Source: Pseudomonas gingeri (GTDB lineage: Bacteria; Pseudomonadota; Gammaproteobacteria; Pseudomonadales; Pseudomonadaceae). Taken from it: 64,000 nucleotides of DNA. Under the pieces are notes generated by a model. It searched no databases and was not told the DNA's origin. It saw only the letters and a list, made by a program, of their open reading frames with translations. The stretch is from the NCBI RefSeq assembly GCF_013385635.1, contig NZ_JACAPR010000008.1:186001-250000 (forward strand), written 5' to 3'. Below are positions 26,022-34,450 of this stretch, piece by piece (position 1 is the first letter of the stretch; each line of letters begins with the position of its first letter). Position numbers and translations under genes: made by a program.

Positions 26022-26258
26022 ATGAGCACCAGCCTGATACCGGGTAACACCCTGATAACCGCAACCCCTGAAGAAGGCCGGCAACTGGCGATCAAGATGT
26101 CGCGCCTGGTCATCAAGACCACCCAGCCGGACGAAGCCGCGCGCAATCGCTTGCGCGACGTATACGCCAACGACGCGGCGATGCTGATCCAGATCGGCCA
26201 GGTGGTGGCGACGGAGTTCGCGGTGATCGCGGCAGCCAACAACTACTGGCGCAGCTAG
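26022..26258 (+). CDS. Small hypothetical protein downstream of catalase
   Basis: 78 residues from ATG 26022, preceded by AGGTGA. Composition is balanced and helical (PEEGRQLAIKMSRLVIKTTQPDEAARNRLRDVYANDAAMLIQIGQVVATEFAVIAAANNYWRS), with no signal peptide or membrane span and no motif I recognise. It shares a transcript with the catalase, ending at a strong terminator. It may be a cytoplasmic partner in the same stress response; that is inference. Confidence 0.7.
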   Translation: MSTSLIPGNTLITATPEEGRQLAIKMSRLVIKTTQPDEAARNRLRDVYANDAAMLIQIGQVVATEFAVIAAANNYWRS

Positions 26259-26279
26259 CGGATAAAACGGCAAAACCGA

Positions 26280-26313
26280 AAAAGCCCCTGAGTCTCACAC
26301 CTCAGGGGCTTTT
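26280..26313. terminator. Terminator after the catalase operon
   Basis: AAAAGCCCCTGAG and CTCAGGGGCTTTT form 13-bp arms around TCTCACAC, with A and T tracts on each side, so it can work in both directions. It ends the catalase-small ORF transcript. Confidence 0.88.
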
Positions 26314-26319
26314 CATTAT

Positions 26320-26512
26320 CCTGGCCACTCAAAGGCCTGAACCCGGTGGCTCTGCGCAAAGCGGCCTCACAAGTACCTTGGATATTCAGGATAGCGGCAT
26401 CCTGGCGTGTGAAGTCAGTGGCAAAGGTTGCAGGATTCTTCTCATATACCTCACGAACCCTGGCAACATAGTGCTCGACTCGCGCCGCCTTCAGGCAGGC
26501 CGCGCTGCAAAT
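26320..26512 (-). pseudogene. HepT-like toxin remnant
   Basis: A minus-strand frame with no start codon reads KAARVEHYVARVREVYEKNP, then ATFATDFTRQDAAILNIQGTCEAAL. This matches the N-terminal part of HepT (DUF86) ribonuclease toxins of MNT-HepT modules (typical ...ERCVARVREEY..TRQDAIVLNIQRACEAA). It then loses similarity and runs into the catalase terminator; the RX4-6HXY catalytic end is absent. A stop lies just before it and no nucleotidyltransferase gene remains. I read it as a truncated relic. Confidence 0.6.
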
Positions 26513-26892
26513 GGATCAACACGGCTTGAGTCGTCATAAGACTGTCCTCGCCGCCCAAGCGCCCCCCAAGCCAACGATTTTCAGCGAAGATACTGTTACG
26601 GGATTTTCAGACCTCGGTGATCGCCGCTTTTCAGAAACCGCCCCTGGAATCAGGATCGAAGTCATTGTCGGAAACAAACCGCTCAATCCGGCTCGCGGCG
26701 ATGAAGACATTCGCATCTTCCCAAGCCCAAAATACCGCCCAAGTCCGCCTGACCTGAAGCATCGCATCGATTGCACTGATGATTACTATCGAAACGAGCG
26801 CCTGCCCGATTGTCGCGACTGATTCATATAATCGCCTCAAAATTCTCCCCCTCGCCTGGTTTCAGGCGACATTCACCCTGGAACACCATTCC
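26513..26892. other. Interval without a convincing gene
   Basis: About 380 bases between the HepT relic and the MFS gene. Short frames exist on both strands (for example 26511-26822 plus and 26631-26840 minus), but none has a ribosome site or recognisable motif. It may include further debris of a toxin-antitoxin locus and the MFS promoter. Confidence 0.45.
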
Positions 26893-28119
26893 ATGCCAAG
26901 CACCAGTCAGGCCCCTCGCGGTCTACCCGAACATAATCAGCAAAGCGTCAAACAGCAGTGGCTGGCGATTCTTTCGGTCGCCGTGGGTGCCTTCGCCCTG
27001 GTGACCAGTGAGTTTCTCCCGGTGGGCGTACTCAACGATGTCGCCACCGACCTCGGCATCACTGCCGGCCACGCCGGCCTGATGGTTACCCTGCCCGGCA
27101 TCATGGCCGCCCTCGCCGCGCCCTTGCTGTCTATCGGCATTGGCGCCATGGACCGGCGTTATCTGCTGATCGGCCTGACGCTGATCATGATCGTCGCCAA
27201 CTCGGTCGTGGCCTTCGCCAGCGACTTCAGCCTGCTGCTGTTCGGCCGCGTATTACTGGGCATCAGTATCGGTGGCTTCTGGGCAACGGCTATCGCCCTC
27301 AGCGGCCGACTGGCGCCCAGGGGCGTGGGCGTGGCCCAGGCCACCTCGATCATCATGGTCGGCGTGACCCTGGCCACCGTGCTGGGCGTGCCCGCGGGCA
27401 CCTGGCTCAGTGGCCTGATGGGCTGGCGCATGACCTTCCTGATTACCGCGCTGATGGGCGTACCGGTGCTACTGGCGCAGGTCTTCCTGCTACCGCGGCT
27501 CAACCCGGAAAAAGCCATTCTCATCAAAGACCTGCCAGCCTTGTTTATCAATCCACGGGCTCGGGTCGGCCTGATCGCGGTATTGCTCATCGGCCTGGCC
27601 CACTTTGCTGCGTACACCTATGTCGCGCCGTTTTTCAAAAACAGTTCCGGCTTCGACGGGCCGACCATCGGCTCACTGCTGCTGCTCTTTGGCGTGGCCG
27701 GGGTGCTGGGTAATATTTTTGCCGGTTTCGCCGCCAACCGCAGCGTACGTTACACCTTGTTGCTGGTTGCGCTGATGATCGGCACCAGCACCGCCCTGTT
27801 CCCCTACTTCGCCACCGGCATGACCGGCGCCGTGATGCTGATTGCGCTCTGGGGCTTCGCCTTCGGCGCATTCCCGGCCTGCGCCAGTATCTGGATGTTT
27901 GTCGTCGCGCCCAAGGATGTCGAACGTGGCATGCCACTGTTTGTCGCGTTGTTCCAGGTGATCATTGCGCTGGGCTCGTTCTTCGGCGGTCGGATCGTCG
28001 ACCAGTTGGGCAGCTCGGTGCTGTTGAGCCTGGCCACGGCCCTGGTGGGCTGCGGTTTTGTGACGGTGCTGGTGCTGGGGCGCAACATCAGTAACAGCCT
28101 GGCGGCCCAACCCGGCTGA
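26893..28119 (+). CDS. MFS exporter, DHA1 (NepI/drug efflux) type
   Basis: 408 residues with 12 predicted membrane segments. Between TM2 and TM3 is the loop GIGAMDRRYLL (motif A region), and TM4-5 carry GRVLLGISIGGFWATAIAL and a motif-C-like VGVTLATVLGVPAGTWLSGLMGWR. The pattern matches the arabinose/nucleoside/drug exporters of the DHA1 group (NepI, YdeA). Start ATG 26893 was chosen because the sequence upstream in frame is unlike a transporter. The substrate is unknown. It has no neighbours on its strand. Confidence 0.87.
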   Translation: MPSTSQAPRGLPEHNQQSVKQQWLAILSVAVGAFALVTSEFLPVGVLNDVATDLGITAGHAGLMVTLPGIMAALAAPLLSIGIGAMDRRYLLIGLTLIMIVANSVVAFASDFSLLLFGRVLLGISIGGFWATAIALSGRLAPRGVGVAQATSIIMVGVTLATVLGVPAGTWLSGLMGWRMTFLITALMGVPVLLAQVFLLPRLNPEKAILIKDLPALFINPRARVGLIAVLLIGLAHFAAYTYVAPFFKNSSGFDGPTIGSLLLLFGVAGVLGNIFAGFAANRSVRYTLLLVALMIGTSTALFPYFATGMTGAVMLIALWGFAFGAFPACASIWMFVVAPKDVERGMPLFVALFQVIIALGSFFGGRIVDQLGSSVLLSLATALVGCGFVTVLVLGRNISNSLAAQPG

Positions 28120-28572
28120 TCGGTATCGTCCAGGCGCTGTCTGAAACTATCCAGCAGGAAAAAGCCTACAAAATAATAAGACCAGGGCCTCTATTGCCTA
28201 GTCCATGCCTGACTATTAGATTGGCAGCGCCGCCACTAGCCTAGTCCCGCCACAGTCGATCCTGTGGCCGGGTGTGACAACCTGAAAGTGTTCGAGGCGC
28301 GGTATCGCGTCATGGCTGTTTGGCTGCCGCATTATTGCGCCCAGCTACTACACCTATGGCGGACCGTGTGGGGCAGGCTTCGGCCTGGCCGGTTCCCTCG
28401 GACGCCGGTTTGTCACCCTCGCACGGTCTGCCTCCCTACTCCGCGTGACAACGGTGGGAGTCAGTTCCTCAATCGTCCGAGGAGACAAGGAGAATGGCTT
28501 ACCCCCCTTTTACGCACGGGCACCGCCCGCTACGTCCAGCCTTGCCGCACTGCAGTCACGGGGGTCCCCTCC
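28120..28572. other. Long structured leader upstream of a hypothetical gene
   Basis: This 450-base interval has no convincing gene. It contains repeated TGTGACAAC/GTTTGTCAC motifs: GTGTGACAACC at 28273, GGTTTGTCACCC at 28408 and GCGTGACAACGG at 28444. The last two can pair as TTGTCAC/GTGACAA. An AAGGAG site and a 28-codon frame (28494-28580) lie at the end, overlapping the next gene's start. It may be a long 5' UTR or a relic of repeated DNA. Confidence 0.4.
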
Positions 28573-29058
28573 ATGATTGATCGCTCGCTACTGTCCCGCC
28601 TGCCACCGCCCAACCTGATCCGACTGGCGTCCCTGCATCCCAGCGAGGCCGCCGCTCATTTCCGTGTCGCGGCCAGATTCTGCCTGGACGGCGCCCGTTG
28701 CGTGGCCTTTCATGATCAGGAACAGGAGCGCCTGGCCCATCGACTGATCGCCGACGCCATCGCGCTGTACACCCTGGCCTTCCAGCGGTTCGACTCGCCA
28801 CCACCCCGCCCCATCACGATTCCGGCGACACGACGCGCCGCCAACGATGCCAACGAAAGTCCGACGCCCTGGGACACCCACTTCGCCCGGGAACTCGCCG
28901 ATGGCGCCCGCGAGGCAGAGCGATGGCTGAACGGCCACGGCACATCGCCGCTGTGGACCGAACTGGCTCGACGTCGACGACTTTATCTGAAGGAACAGGG
29001 GCGAGAGGCATTCGAAGCCGGGTTTCTGCGACAGATTCAAGGCTACCTGAAAGCCTGA
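28573..29058 (+). CDS. Hypothetical helical protein
   Basis: 161 residues from ATG 28573, with no signal peptide or membrane span. It is Arg- and Ala-rich and predicted helical (FRVAARFCLDGARCVAFHDQEQERLAHRLIADAIALYTLAFQRF), with a short Pro-rich linker near residues 80-95. I do not recognise a family. The ribosome site is weak (CCCCTCC on the same strand); translation may be coupled to the 28-codon frame starting at 28494 whose end overlaps this start. Coding is plausible from third-position GC bias. Confidence 0.55.
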   Translation: MIDRSLLSRLPPPNLIRLASLHPSEAAAHFRVAARFCLDGARCVAFHDQEQERLAHRLIADAIALYTLAFQRFDSPPPRPITIPATRRAANDANESPTPWDTHFARELADGAREAERWLNGHGTSPLWTELARRRRLYLKEQGREAFEAGFLRQIQGYLKA

Positions 29059-29178
29059 ATACGAGGTTTTGGAAAGCGGCCCCTGGACCGACTCAACCGA
29101 ATGCTGTTGGCCTGCAGGCTTGTTCTGCCGGCCCCTTCAAACGCATAACACTTTGCCGAGCTTTTTAACGCCGAAAAC

Positions 29179-29215
29179 AAAAAGCCCCCGAAGTCTCGCG
29201 ACTTCAGGGGCTTTT
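29179..29215 (-). terminator. Terminator of the tRNA-Ser gene
   Basis: AAAAGCCCCCGAAGTC-TCGC-GACTTCAGGGGCTTTT makes a long stem with one mismatch. Read on the minus strand it is followed by a T-rich run (TTTTTGTTTTC), eight bases after the tRNA 3' end. Confidence 0.88.
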
Positions 29216-29223
29216 CTATGTAA

Positions 29224-29313
29224 TGGCGGAGAGATAGGGATTCGAACCCTAGGTACCGGTGAAGGTACAACGGATTTCGAATCCGTCCCATTCGGCCACT
29301 CTGGCATCTCTCC
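29224..29313 (-). tRNA. tRNA-Ser (anticodon CGA)
   Basis: On the minus strand the 90-base sequence begins GGAGAGATGCCAGAGTGG and ends with ATCTCTCCGCCA. The acceptor stem GGAGAGA/TCTCTCC, an anticodon loop TTCGAAA (anticodon CGA, reading UCG), a long variable arm typical of serine tRNAs and the GGTTCGAATCC T-loop are all present. CCA is encoded. It is followed by its own terminator. Confidence 0.95.
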
Positions 29314-29397
29314 AACGGCGCGCATCATAACAACACTTTTGCCGGAAGCGAAGCCCCAATTGCAAAAAAATTACGTGCTATCAGATGCTTGCGTCGA

Positions 29398-30108
29398 TTA
29401 CAGCGGTACGCCCAGGCGATTGGCAACTTCTTCGTAGGCTTCGATGACATCACCGAGGCCCTGGCGGAAGCGGTCCTTGTCCATCTTCTTGCGGGTTTCC
29501 TTGTCCCACAGGCGGCAGCCGTCCGGACTGAACTCGTCACCCAGGACGATCTGGCCGTGGAATACGCCGAACTCCAGCTTGAAGTCCACCAGCAGCAGGC
29601 CGGCGTCGTCGAACAGCTTGCTCAGCACTTCGTTGACCTTGAGCGACAGTTCCTTCATGCGGACCAGTTGCTCGGCGGTGCCCCAACCAAACGCCACGAC
29701 GTGGGATTCGTTGATGAACGGGTCGCCCTTGGCGTCGTCCTTGAGGAACAGTTCGAAGGTGTAGGGGTTGAGCTTCAGGCCTTCCTCGACACCCAGGCGC
29801 TTGACCAGGCTACCGGCCGCGTAGTTGCGCACCACGCACTCCACCGGAATCATGTCGAGCTTCTTCACCAGGCACTCGTTGTCGCCCAGCAGCTTGTCGA
29901 ACTGGGTCGGCACGCCGGCTTCTTCGAGCTTCTGCATGATGAAGGCGTTGAACTTGTTGTTCACCATGCCCTTGCGGTCGAGCTGTTCGATGCGCTTGCC
30001 GTCGAACGCCGAGGTGTCGTTGCGAAACAGCAGGATCAAGCGGTCGGCGTCGTCGGTCTTGTACACCGACTTGGCTTTGCCGCGGTAGAGTTCTTCACGT
30101 TTTTCCAT
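29398..30108 (-). CDS. purC: SAICAR synthetase
   Basis: 236 residues. The start [39 protein letters not shown] carries the ATP-binding lid and Lys/Asp residues of phosphoribosylaminoimidazole-succinocarboxamide synthase; [23 protein letters not shown]-type VDFKLEFG and [13 protein letters not shown] follow. It joins aspartate to CAIR in purine synthesis. It is the last gene of the dapA-bamC-MBL-purC series on the minus strand, as in P. aeruginosa. Confidence 0.97.
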   Translation of the reverse strand: MEKREELYRGKAKSVYKTDDADRLILLFRNDTSAFDGKRIEQLDRKGMVNNKFNAFIMQKLEEAGVPTQFDKLLGDNECLVKKLDMIPVECVVRNYAAGSLVKRLGVEEGLKLNPYTFELFLKDDAKGDPFINESHVVAFGWGTAEQLVRMKELSLKVNEVLSKLFDDAGLLLVDFKLEFGVFHGQIVLGDEFSPDGCRLWDKETRKKMDKDRFRQGLGDVIEAYEEVANRLGVPL

Positions 30109-30136
30109 GATGGGCTCCGCTTGTTAAGTTGTTGGG

Positions 30137-30895
30137 CTAGGCGATGTGTCGCCAGTCGAGCCCTGAATCTTGATCGGCCAGTTGCAGCCAGTCCGGGTCG
30201 CACCCGAGGGTGTCGACAAAACATTGCCGGGCCAGCTGCGGCAGGTTGTTCTTGCTGCTCAGGTGGGCCAGCACCAGGTGTTGCAGGTCTTGCCAGCCCA
30301 ACTCGGCCACCAGGCTTGCGGCCTGGTGGTTGTTCAAATGTCCCAGTTCACCACCGACCCGCTGCTTGAGAAAGGTCGGGTAATGCCCCCGCGCCAGGCG
30401 GTCCCGGCAATGGTTGGCCTCGACCATCAGCGCATCGAGGCCGCTGTAGCTGTCCATGACGCTTGCACAATATGATCCCAGGTCGGTCAGCAGGCCGAAA
30501 CGCCGCTGACCGTCGTTGAACACATACTGCGTCGGCTCCAGGGCATCGTGGGCCACGGCGACGACGTCAATGGCCAGCGCGCCGACCTGCAACCGCTCGC
30601 CACCCGCCACGAAACCCGCGGGTTCGATGGGCTTGCGCATCCCGCGCAACGTCCCGCGACTGAGATACACCGGTAGATTGTAGCGCCGAGACAGCAAACC
30701 CACGCCATGCACGTGGTCGGCATGTTCGTGGGTCACCAGGATCGCGCTCAGTTGTGCCGGGCTCATGTCCAGGCGTGCCAGGCGCCGCTCGGTTTCCCGC
30801 AGGGAGAAACCACAATCGACCAGCACGCAGGTATCGCCACTGGCTATCAGCGTGCCGTTCCCCTGGCTACCACTGCCGAGAACGGCAAAACGCAT
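30137..30895 (-). CDS. MBL-fold metallohydrolase (YycJ/VicX-like)
   Basis: 252 residues with the metallo-beta-lactamase motif His56-Glu-His58-Ala-Asp60-His61 (VTHEHADHVHG), further ligands in EANHCRD and the C-terminal LAHLSSKNN. N-terminal LGSGSQGNGTLIAS is characteristic of the YycJ/VicX group, related to exonuclease-like MBL enzymes. It is found between bamC and purC in pseudomonads. It starts five bases after the bamC stop, so it is co-transcribed. Substrate unknown. Confidence 0.87.
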   Translation of the reverse strand: MRFAVLGSGSQGNGTLIASGDTCVLVDCGFSLRETERRLARLDMSPAQLSAILVTHEHADHVHGVGLLSRRYNLPVYLSRGTLRGMRKPIEPAGFVAGGERLQVGALAIDVVAVAHDALEPTQYVFNDGQRRFGLLTDLGSYCASVMDSYSGLDALMVEANHCRDRLARGHYPTFLKQRVGGELGHLNNHQAASLVAELGWQDLQHLVLAHLSSKNNLPQLARQCFVDTLGCDPDWLQLADQDSGLDWRHIA

Positions 30896-30900
30896 AAGGA

Positions 30901-32013
30901 TCAGCCCAGGTTGTCTTGAATCACGCCCAACACTTTGCGCGCCACTTCAGCCGGCGCCACGGTGTTGATGTCCTTCTCGACCGTCACCTGCACGTTGTCG
31001 CCGACCTTGCTCAGGCGAACCTGGTAACGCACGGCACGGGCTTCGATTTCTTCCTTGGCCGGCTTGCTGCCGAAGAGTTTGCCGAAGAAGCCAGGCTCTT
31101 CGTTCTTCTTCTCGGCCTTTTCCGCCAGGTTGATGTAGTACAGGCCCAGGCTGCGGTTGATGTCTTCAACGCGCCATTCGCCCTGCTCCAGCGCACGACC
31201 GACGCTCGACCAGGCACGGTCCAGGTCTTCGCCGACGTTGAGCACCGGGTTGCCACTGCCGTCCTGGCTCAGGCTGACACGGCTCGGGGTATCGAAATCA
31301 CGGGCGGCCAGCAGGGACACCGAACCGCCTTTCTCGGCGCTGCGGCTCATGCTCGAGAGCATTTCGTCGATCAGGATCGAGTCGCGGCCGATGTTGACCG
31401 AACGCGCGGTGAAGTCGACATTCGCGGTGCTGCCAACCGGACGCTCGGCGCTGACCACGTAGATTTCGCTGCTGTTGCGCTGTACGCCCGGCTCGATACG
31501 AACCCGCACGCGCGCTTCGGTATCGGCGGAGTTACCAGTACCCAGGCGCTTGGACATGTTCGCGGACAGCTCGTTGGCCGGCTGCCAGGCAGTGGTGAAC
31601 TCACCGGTCTGCGGACGCTGGGAGTCGATACGGAAGCCGTTGTCCTGGAAGAACTGCATGGCCACCGGCCAGACTTCAGCCGGGGCGTGCTGCCCCATGA
31701 TCCAGCTCGAATCGCCGCTCTTCTGCAGGCTGTAGTCGCTGGCGCTGGCCGAGGCCTGCAACGGCTGCGGGCGCGGCACTTCGTACTCGCCCTTGACGGT
31801 TTCGGTGGCGACGTTGCGTGGAATCGGCAACAGCGGATCGAGACGCTTGCTGGTGGTGACATCCGGCGGCAACTGCATGGCTGGCGTCTGTTGCGCCTCC
31901 AGGTAATCGCTGCCGCGGTCGCGGAAGTAACCTTCCGGGCCCCAGATCCAGCCACAACCGCTGGTGCTGGAGATAATCAAGGCAAGTGCGGAAAGTCCGG
32001 CCAATCGCTTCAT
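30901..32013 (-). CDS. bamC: Outer membrane assembly lipoprotein BamC
   Basis: 370 residues with a lipoprotein signal peptide ending STSGC20. The conserved unstructured N-terminal region ([18 protein letters not shown]) that wraps BamD is followed by two helix-grip domains. BamC is a lipoprotein of the Bam complex that inserts outer membrane beta barrels. It follows dapA by 17 bases on the same strand, the usual dapA-bamC (nlpB) arrangement. Confidence 0.93.
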   Translation of the reverse strand: MKRLAGLSALALIISSTSGCGWIWGPEGYFRDRGSDYLEAQQTPAMQLPPDVTTSKRLDPLLPIPRNVATETVKGEYEVPRPQPLQASASASDYSLQKSGDSSWIMGQHAPAEVWPVAMQFFQDNGFRIDSQRPQTGEFTTAWQPANELSANMSKRLGTGNSADTEARVRVRIEPGVQRNSSEIYVVSAERPVGSTANVDFTARSVNIGRDSILIDEMLSSMSRSAEKGGSVSLLAARDFDTPSRVSLSQDGSGNPVLNVGEDLDRAWSSVGRALEQGEWRVEDINRSLGLYYINLAEKAEKKNEEPGFFGKLFGSKPAKEEIEARAVRYQVRLSKVGDNVQVTVEKDINTVAPAEVARKVLGVIQDNLG

Positions 32014-32030
32014 GCGGTGTATTTCCTCAA

Positions 32031-32909
32031 TTAAACCAGGACGCCGGACTGGCGCATGGCCTGCCGCAGCGGTTCGTGACTCGGGGTGCTGAGCCAGGTG
32101 AGCGGCAGACGGATACCGTCCGGCATCAGGCCCATCTCATGCAGCGCCCATTTCACGGGGATAGGATTGGATTCGATGAACAGGGTCTTGTTCAGCGGCA
32201 TCAGTTTCTGGTGGATCGCCCGCGCGGTGACGGCATCGCCACGCATCGCGGCGGCACATAGCTCGCTCATGTCACGCGGGGCGACGTTGGCGGTCACCGA
32301 GATGTTGCCCTTGCCGCCGAGCAGGATCAGCTCGACCGCGGTGGCGTCGTCGCCGGAATAGACCAGGAAGTCGCTGCTGACGCCGGCCAGGATCGCCTTG
32401 GCACGGTCGAGGTCGCCGGTGGCTTCCTTGATGCCGATGATGTTCGGCACGGTCGACAGGCGGATCACGGTCTCGGCCTGCATGTCGCAAGCGGTACGGC
32501 CCGGCACGTTGTAGAGGATCTGCGGGATATCGACGGCTTCGGCGATGGTCCGGAAATGCTGGTACAGGCCTTCCTGGGTCGGCTTGTTGTAGTACGGGGT
32601 CACCAGCAGGCAGGCGTCGGCGCCAGCGGTTTTCGCGTTGGTGGTCAGCTCGATCGCTTCACGCGTCGAGTTGGCGCCCGTGCCGGCGATCACCGGGATG
32701 CGCCCCGCCACCTGATCGACCACGCGACGAATCACTTCGATGTGTTCGTGCACGTCAAGGGTAGCCGACTCACCTGTGGTGCCGACCGCGACAATGGCGT
32801 TGGTGCCGTTTTGCAGGTGGAAGTCCACCAGTTTGCTCAGGCTGTCCCAGTCAAGACGACCCTGTGCATCCATGGGTGTGACCAGTGCCACCATACTGCC
32901 CGCAATCAT
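32031..32909 (-). CDS. dapA: 4-hydroxy-tetrahydrodipicolinate synthase
   Basis: 292 residues, a TIM-barrel lyase. Catalytic residues all sit at the canonical positions: Thr44-Thr45 (AVGTTGES), Tyr107, Tyr133 (LYNVPGRT), Arg138 and Schiff-base Lys161 (GIKEATGD). It condenses pyruvate with aspartate semialdehyde in the first step of the lysine/diaminopimelate branch. I chose ATG 32909 ([13 protein letters not shown]), 16 residues after a frame-open start with no family similarity. It is divergent from gcvR. Confidence 0.97.
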   Translation of the reverse strand: MIAGSMVALVTPMDAQGRLDWDSLSKLVDFHLQNGTNAIVAVGTTGESATLDVHEHIEVIRRVVDQVAGRIPVIAGTGANSTREAIELTTNAKTAGADACLLVTPYYNKPTQEGLYQHFRTIAEAVDIPQILYNVPGRTACDMQAETVIRLSTVPNIIGIKEATGDLDRAKAILAGVSSDFLVYSGDDATAVELILLGGKGNISVTANVAPRDMSELCAAAMRGDAVTARAIHQKLMPLNKTLFIESNPIPVKWALHEMGLMPDGIRLPLTWLSTPSHEPLRQAMRQSGVLV

Positions 32910-33236
32910 GCAACCGCTCCTGCCGGAAAAAGAGAGCGGTAATGGTACTGGCGCCATCAGCCTTGTACAAGCGAAGTACTCGCCATGAGCATTCCCCTTG
33001 GCGCTGCTTTTCGCTACCCTTCAGACTTTGATCGGTACTGAGTCAGTCACGTGCCGGGTTCCAGCCTTCCTTTTCGCTGCCCGAAACCCGATCCAGCCTT
33101 GCCATTGCCCGCTCTCGCCCGTGCCTGAGCCCGGCGCAAGTGTTTGATCCGCAACTCGGTCAATGACCTGCGAACTCCCGAACCCGACCCGCGACGCCCC
33201 TGTCGTACCGACCGCTCATCGCTTTAGGAATGCTGC
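32910..33236. other. Divergent dapA/gcvR promoter region
   Basis: 327 bases without a gene. It must carry promoters for the dapA-bamC-purC series and for gcvR-bcp. I see no strong -35/-10 pair, riboswitch-like structure or palindrome. A CGCTTTAGGAATGCTGC stretch just before 33237 provides the gcvR ribosome site. Confidence 0.5.
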
Positions 33237-33797
33237 ATGTCCACCCCCACAGTCCGCGAACAATTCCTTGTCATCAGTGCCCTCGGCGCCAACCCCATGG
33301 AGCTGACCAACGTCCTGTGCCGCGCCAGCCATGAAAATCGCTGCGCCGTCGTGACCTCACGCCTGACCCGCCACGGCGACTACAGCGCGCTGGTCCTGCA
33401 GATTTCCGGCAGTTGGGATGCCCTGGCCCGCCTCGAAGCCGGCCTGCCGAACCTGGCGAAGAAGCATGCCTTCATCGTCAGCGTGGTGCGCAGTGGCGCC
33501 CTGGAGAACCGTCCACAGGCGCTGCCGTACGTCGCCTATGTCAGCTCGGCCTACCGCTCGGACATCATCAACGAGCTGTGCCAGTTTTTCATCGACCACA
33601 ACGTCGAGCTGGAAAACCTCACCTGCGACACCTACCTGGCGCCGCAGACCGGCGGCACCATGCTCAATGCCACCTTTACCGTGACGCTGCCGGCCGGTGT
33701 GCAGATCAGTTGGCTGCGCGACCAGTTCCTCGATTTCGCCGACGCGATGAACCTCGACGCGCTGATCGAACCGTGGCGCCCACAAAACCCCATGTAA
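33237..33797 (+). CDS. gcvR: Glycine cleavage system regulator (ACT domains)
   Basis: 186 residues made of two ACT domains (about 8-85 and 93-175), including EQFLVISALGANPMELTNVLCRASHENRCAVVTSRLTRHG and the later CQFFIDHNVELENLTCDTYLAP. This is the layout of GcvR, which in E. coli binds glycine and acts on GcvA to control the glycine cleavage operon. In Pseudomonas the partner is less clear. It lies nine bases before bcp and is co-transcribed with it. Confidence 0.87.
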   Translation: MSTPTVREQFLVISALGANPMELTNVLCRASHENRCAVVTSRLTRHGDYSALVLQISGSWDALARLEAGLPNLAKKHAFIVSVVRSGALENRPQALPYVAYVSSAYRSDIINELCQFFIDHNVELENLTCDTYLAPQTGGTMLNATFTVTLPAGVQISWLRDQFLDFADAMNLDALIEPWRPQNPM

Positions 33798-33806
33798 GGA
33801 GCCAGC

Positions 33807-34280
33807 ATGGCCGTTGTCATCAATGAAGCCGTCACCGATTTCCAGGCCCCGGCCACCAACGGGCAGACCGTCAGCCTGGCCGACCTCAAGGGCAAGCAGG
33901 TGGTGATCTACTTCTACCCGAAGGACAGCACCCCCGGTTGCACCACCGAGGGCCAGGGCTTTCGTGACCAGTACGCGGCGTTCAAGGCCGCCAATACCGA
34001 GGTTTTCGGTATTTCGCGCGACAGCCTGAAGTCCCACGAGAACTTCAAGGGCAAGCAGGAGTTTCCGTTCGAGCTGATCAGCGACAAGGACGAAGCCGTC
34101 TGCCAGCTGTTCGACGTGATCAAGCTGAAGAAGCTCTACGGCAAGGAATACCTGGGTGTCGACCGCAGCACCTTCCTGATCGATGCCAAAGGTGTCTTGC
34201 GTCAGGAATGGCGTGGCGTGAAGGTGCCGGGCCATGTGGATGCGGTGCTGGCCGCGGCACAGGCGCTGAACAAGGCCTGA
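33807..34280 (+). CDS. bcp: Thioredoxin-dependent peroxiredoxin Bcp
   Basis: 157 residues. The peroxidatic Cys45 lies in PKDSTPGCTTEGQGFRD, with Thr42 and the usual Arg later (GVDRSTFLID) completing the active site. The E. coli Bcp resolving Cys, five residues after the first, is replaced by Gly/Gln here, so it may work as a 1-Cys enzyme or use the distant Cys in EAVCQLFD. It reduces hydroperoxides with thioredoxin. It follows gcvR on the plus strand. Confidence 0.93.
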   Translation: MAVVINEAVTDFQAPATNGQTVSLADLKGKQVVIYFYPKDSTPGCTTEGQGFRDQYAAFKAANTEVFGISRDSLKSHENFKGKQEFPFELISDKDEAVCQLFDVIKLKKLYGKEYLGVDRSTFLIDAKGVLRQEWRGVKVPGHVDAVLAAAQALNKA

Positions 34281-34342
34281 AACGCCCGGAACCTGTAGGA
34301 GCCGGGTTTGTGTGGCAGCAGACTTTGTGAGAGCGGGTTTAT

Positions 34343-34412
34343 GTGGGAGGGGGCTTGCCCCCGAAGCTTTTGGCGGTCTCACGGACCTCTTCGCGGGCAA
34401 GCCCGCTCCCAC
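34343..34412. repeat. REPIN (two inverted REP units)
   Basis: GTGGGAGGGGGCTTGCCCCC (34343-34362) and, inverted, the unit ending GGGCAAGCCCGCTCCCAC (34395-34412) flank a short spacer. Each is the GTGGGAGCGGGCTTGCCCGCGAAG-type REP of fluorescent pseudomonads, spread in trans by RAYT transposases. A related unit is embedded in the repeat at 14469-14598. Partial similar tracts (GTGAGAGCGGGTTT) precede it. Confidence 0.85.
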
Positions 34413-34450
34413 GCAAGCTCCACTCCCATACAAGTCCCATCCTGCCCCCC

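Noticed and set aside
26511..26822. 103-codon plus-strand frame
   Set aside because: No ribosome site, no motif, atypical composition; the area looks like decayed DNA.
29224..29313. tRNA-Ser as a mobile element attachment site
   Set aside because: No integrase gene or duplicated tRNA end is visible nearby; the flanking genes are core.
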